A stretch of DNA of 27,132 nucleotides. Source: Betaproteobacteria bacterium (GTDB lineage Bacteria > Pseudomonadota > Gammaproteobacteria > Burkholderiales > Usitatibacteraceae). Below, one piece after another: positions 25,701 through 27,132 of the stretch; within the stretch, counting starts at the first letter, position 1; each line of letters begins with the position of its first letter. The notes under the pieces are model-generated. The model was not told the DNA's origin, ran no database searches, and saw nothing but the letters and a program-made list of their open reading frames with translations. Made by a program: the position numbers and the translations under genes. The stretch spans positions 1 to 27,132 of the forward strand of contig JADJMI010000022.1 of the NCBI GenBank assembly GCA_016709665.1, read 5' to 3'.

Positions 25701-27132
25701 GCAGGTCCGTATCGGTGAAGGCCCACCACCCTTCGGTGATGCCGACCGTCAGGTCGAACCATCGTTGCGGTGCGGTCACCTCCAGCATGACGAACAGCCC
25801 GCCGGGCTCGAGCAACCCGCGAACGCGACCGAGTGTCCGGCGAAGGTCGGCCGTCGCGTGGATCACGTTCGAGGCGATCACGAGATCGAAGCGACGCCCG
25901 CCGAAGCCCTGCTCGGCGGGGTCGCGCTCGAGATCGAGCACTTCGTAGGAAAGGCCCGCCCGCACGCGCCCGAAGCGCTCCCGGGCGCGCGCGACGAACA
26001 GCGGCCCGACATCCGAGAAGGTGTAGTCGACGCCATCGGCCGGCAGCCGAGGCAGGACGTGCGCGGTGGTTCCGCCGGTGCCCGCCCCGACTTCCAGGAT
26101 GCGAAGCGGGCGGCCCGGCTTCATCGATGCCGCCGCCCCGCGATCACCCTCGGCCACCAGCCCCCCGTAGAACCTGGCCGTCGGCGAATCGCGATACATC
26201 CGCTCGGCCGTCTCGAGCGAACCGCCGGGGAAGAGCAACTGCATCGGCTCGCGCTCACCGCGCAGCGCCTCCGCGAGTTCGGCCGCGACCCGTGAGGTCA
26301 ACTGGAGTTCGGCCTCGGCGCCGGCCGGGCACCGTTCCGCGAGCCGTGCGAGTTCCTCCATCGGATCCGCGGGATCCCAGGCGCGCAGGACCCGCCAGCG
26401 ATCGCCTTCCCTGGCGAGCCAGCCGGCCTCCGCCAGGATCGACAGCAGGCGCACGAAGAGGCGGCCGTGAAGCGGCGCGACGCGCAGGCGTCCGGCGAGC
26501 CCGGCTGCGTCGGTGAGCTCTCCCACGGCTGGCCGCCAGCCCAGTCGCTGCATCGCACGCCGTCAATCCGGCGCACAGCGCCTCGAGACGAGGGAGGAAC
26601 TCGTCGTAGTCCGGCACGCCGGCCCGCGCGGCGAGCGCCTCGATGCGGCCCGACGCCGCCGAAGCGAGCGCGGCGGGCGTCCAGGACGGCGCAGCGCCCG
26701 TCGTCGCGACGCGCGGCGACAAGGGCCAGGTCGTCTCGTACAGGCACCCGTCGAGGGCGCGCCCCTCCAGCCGGTCGAGCGCGTCACGCCGCACGCGCTT
26801 GAGACGCACGTCGCGCAATTCGGCGACCCGGCCGCCCTGCCCGTCCCATACCCGCACGTCGGCGCGAAGGGATTCGCCGTCGCCTGGCGCGAGGCTCACG
26901 TGGCTCCAGCACACCGAAGGCGCGGGGCCGTGGCGCGTGTAGCGGCCGATGCCCACCGGGAGGTACAGCGCGCCGTCATCCGCGTCCGGCGGCAGCGCCG
27001 CGGCGATGACCTGCACGCACCCGTCCAGCAGCACCGGGTGCAGGCCGTAAGCGGACGCCTCGGCAAGAAGTCCTTCCGCCAGCGCCACCTCGCCGAGCGC
27101 CTCGCGCTCGCCACGCCAGATCCGGCGCAGCG
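22714..27132 (-). CDS. Type I PKS, C-terminal part: DH(part)-cMT-psiKR-ER-KR-ACP (runs off right edge), one frameshift
   Basis: The frame is open from the right edge, so KS, AT and the first DH half lie outside. Visible are the second DH half (HPVLLDGCVQ, Asp codon at 27025-27023), a cMT (about 26120-25620; EVGAGTGGTT, ASNVIHATADL), a structural KR half, an ER (about 24890-23960; LNFKDVLNALGMYPG, HAAAGGVGMAA), a KR (about 23930-23370; VTGGLSGLG, Lys, FSS, AANAF) and an ACP (serine codon 22980-22978 in GLDSL). In the KR the catalytic tyrosine position reads His (CAT at 23484-23482). The tail DSIEDLTDEEVDRLLARR looks like a docking helix. One extra base at about 26554-26566 separates the DH/linker frame from the cMT frame; a TGA in the second frame just upstream confines the site. 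If the KR works the module would give a fully reduced alpha-methyl extension. Confidence 0.92.
26554..26566 (-). other. apparent 1-nt insertion (frameshift) in the edge PKS gene
   Basis: Coding passes from ...LEALCAGLTAC to MQRLGWRPAVGEL with one surplus base. The corresponding region of the neighbouring PKS reads RLCGDHVAAALRALGFEATPG without a break, which supports one ancestral frame. Confidence 0.8.

Overview
The window is a 27 kb stretch of G+C-rich (roughly 70%) bacterial DNA in which essentially every base is coding and every supported gene lies on the minus strand. Read in the direction of transcription (right to left) it is one compact operon for a hybrid polyketide/non-ribosomal-peptide assembly line. 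The organism is probably a proteobacterium. A betaproteobacterial guess rests only on two alpha/beta hydrolases that resemble, from memory, the pair associated with exosortase A systems, so it is weak.

Layout in transcription order: (1) 27132-22714, a type I PKS entering from the right edge, visible as DH(C-terminal part)-cMT-psiKR-ER-KR-ACP; (2) 22709-16077, a complete PKS, KS-AT-DH-cMT-KR-ACP; (3) 16080-15166, an EamA/DMT-type membrane transporter; (4) 15146-8669, a PKS, KS-AT-DH-psiKR-ER-KR-ACP; (5) 8672-5221, an NRPS, TubC-type docking domain-C-A-T, whose adenylation code resembles that of the LYS2/alpha-aminoadipate class; (6) 5215-1896, an NRPS, docking domain-C-A-T, with a glycine-type code; (7) 1899-1121 and (8) 1124-246, two different alpha/beta hydrolases; (9) 249-1, the N-terminal part of an Sfp-type 4'-phosphopantetheinyl transferase leaving at the left edge. 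Neighbours overlap by 4 nt (ATGA, GTGA, TTGA) or are 4-19 nt apart, so co-transcription and translational coupling are very likely. No promoter, terminator, tRNA, rRNA, CRISPR array or insertion sequence was found.

How the genes fit together: the three PKS modules would build a C-methylated, mostly reduced acyl chain. The first NRPS would join it to an aminoadipate-like amino acid and the second would add glycine. The transferase would arm the carrier domains, the transporter may export the product, and the free-standing hydrolases are the only visible candidates for release because the last NRPS has no thioesterase or reductase domain. By colinearity the acyl part would end as a 4,6-dimethyl-4-enoyl group on an Aad-Gly-like dipeptide; this is inference.

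Five genes (CDS at 22714, 8669, 5221, 1896 and 1121) are each interrupted by one single-nucleotide frameshift, two apparent insertions and three apparent deletions. Each has clean homologous coding on both sides, and three sit in G/C runs. This looks more like uncorrected sequencing or assembly error than decay, and the genes are annotated here as composite reading frames.
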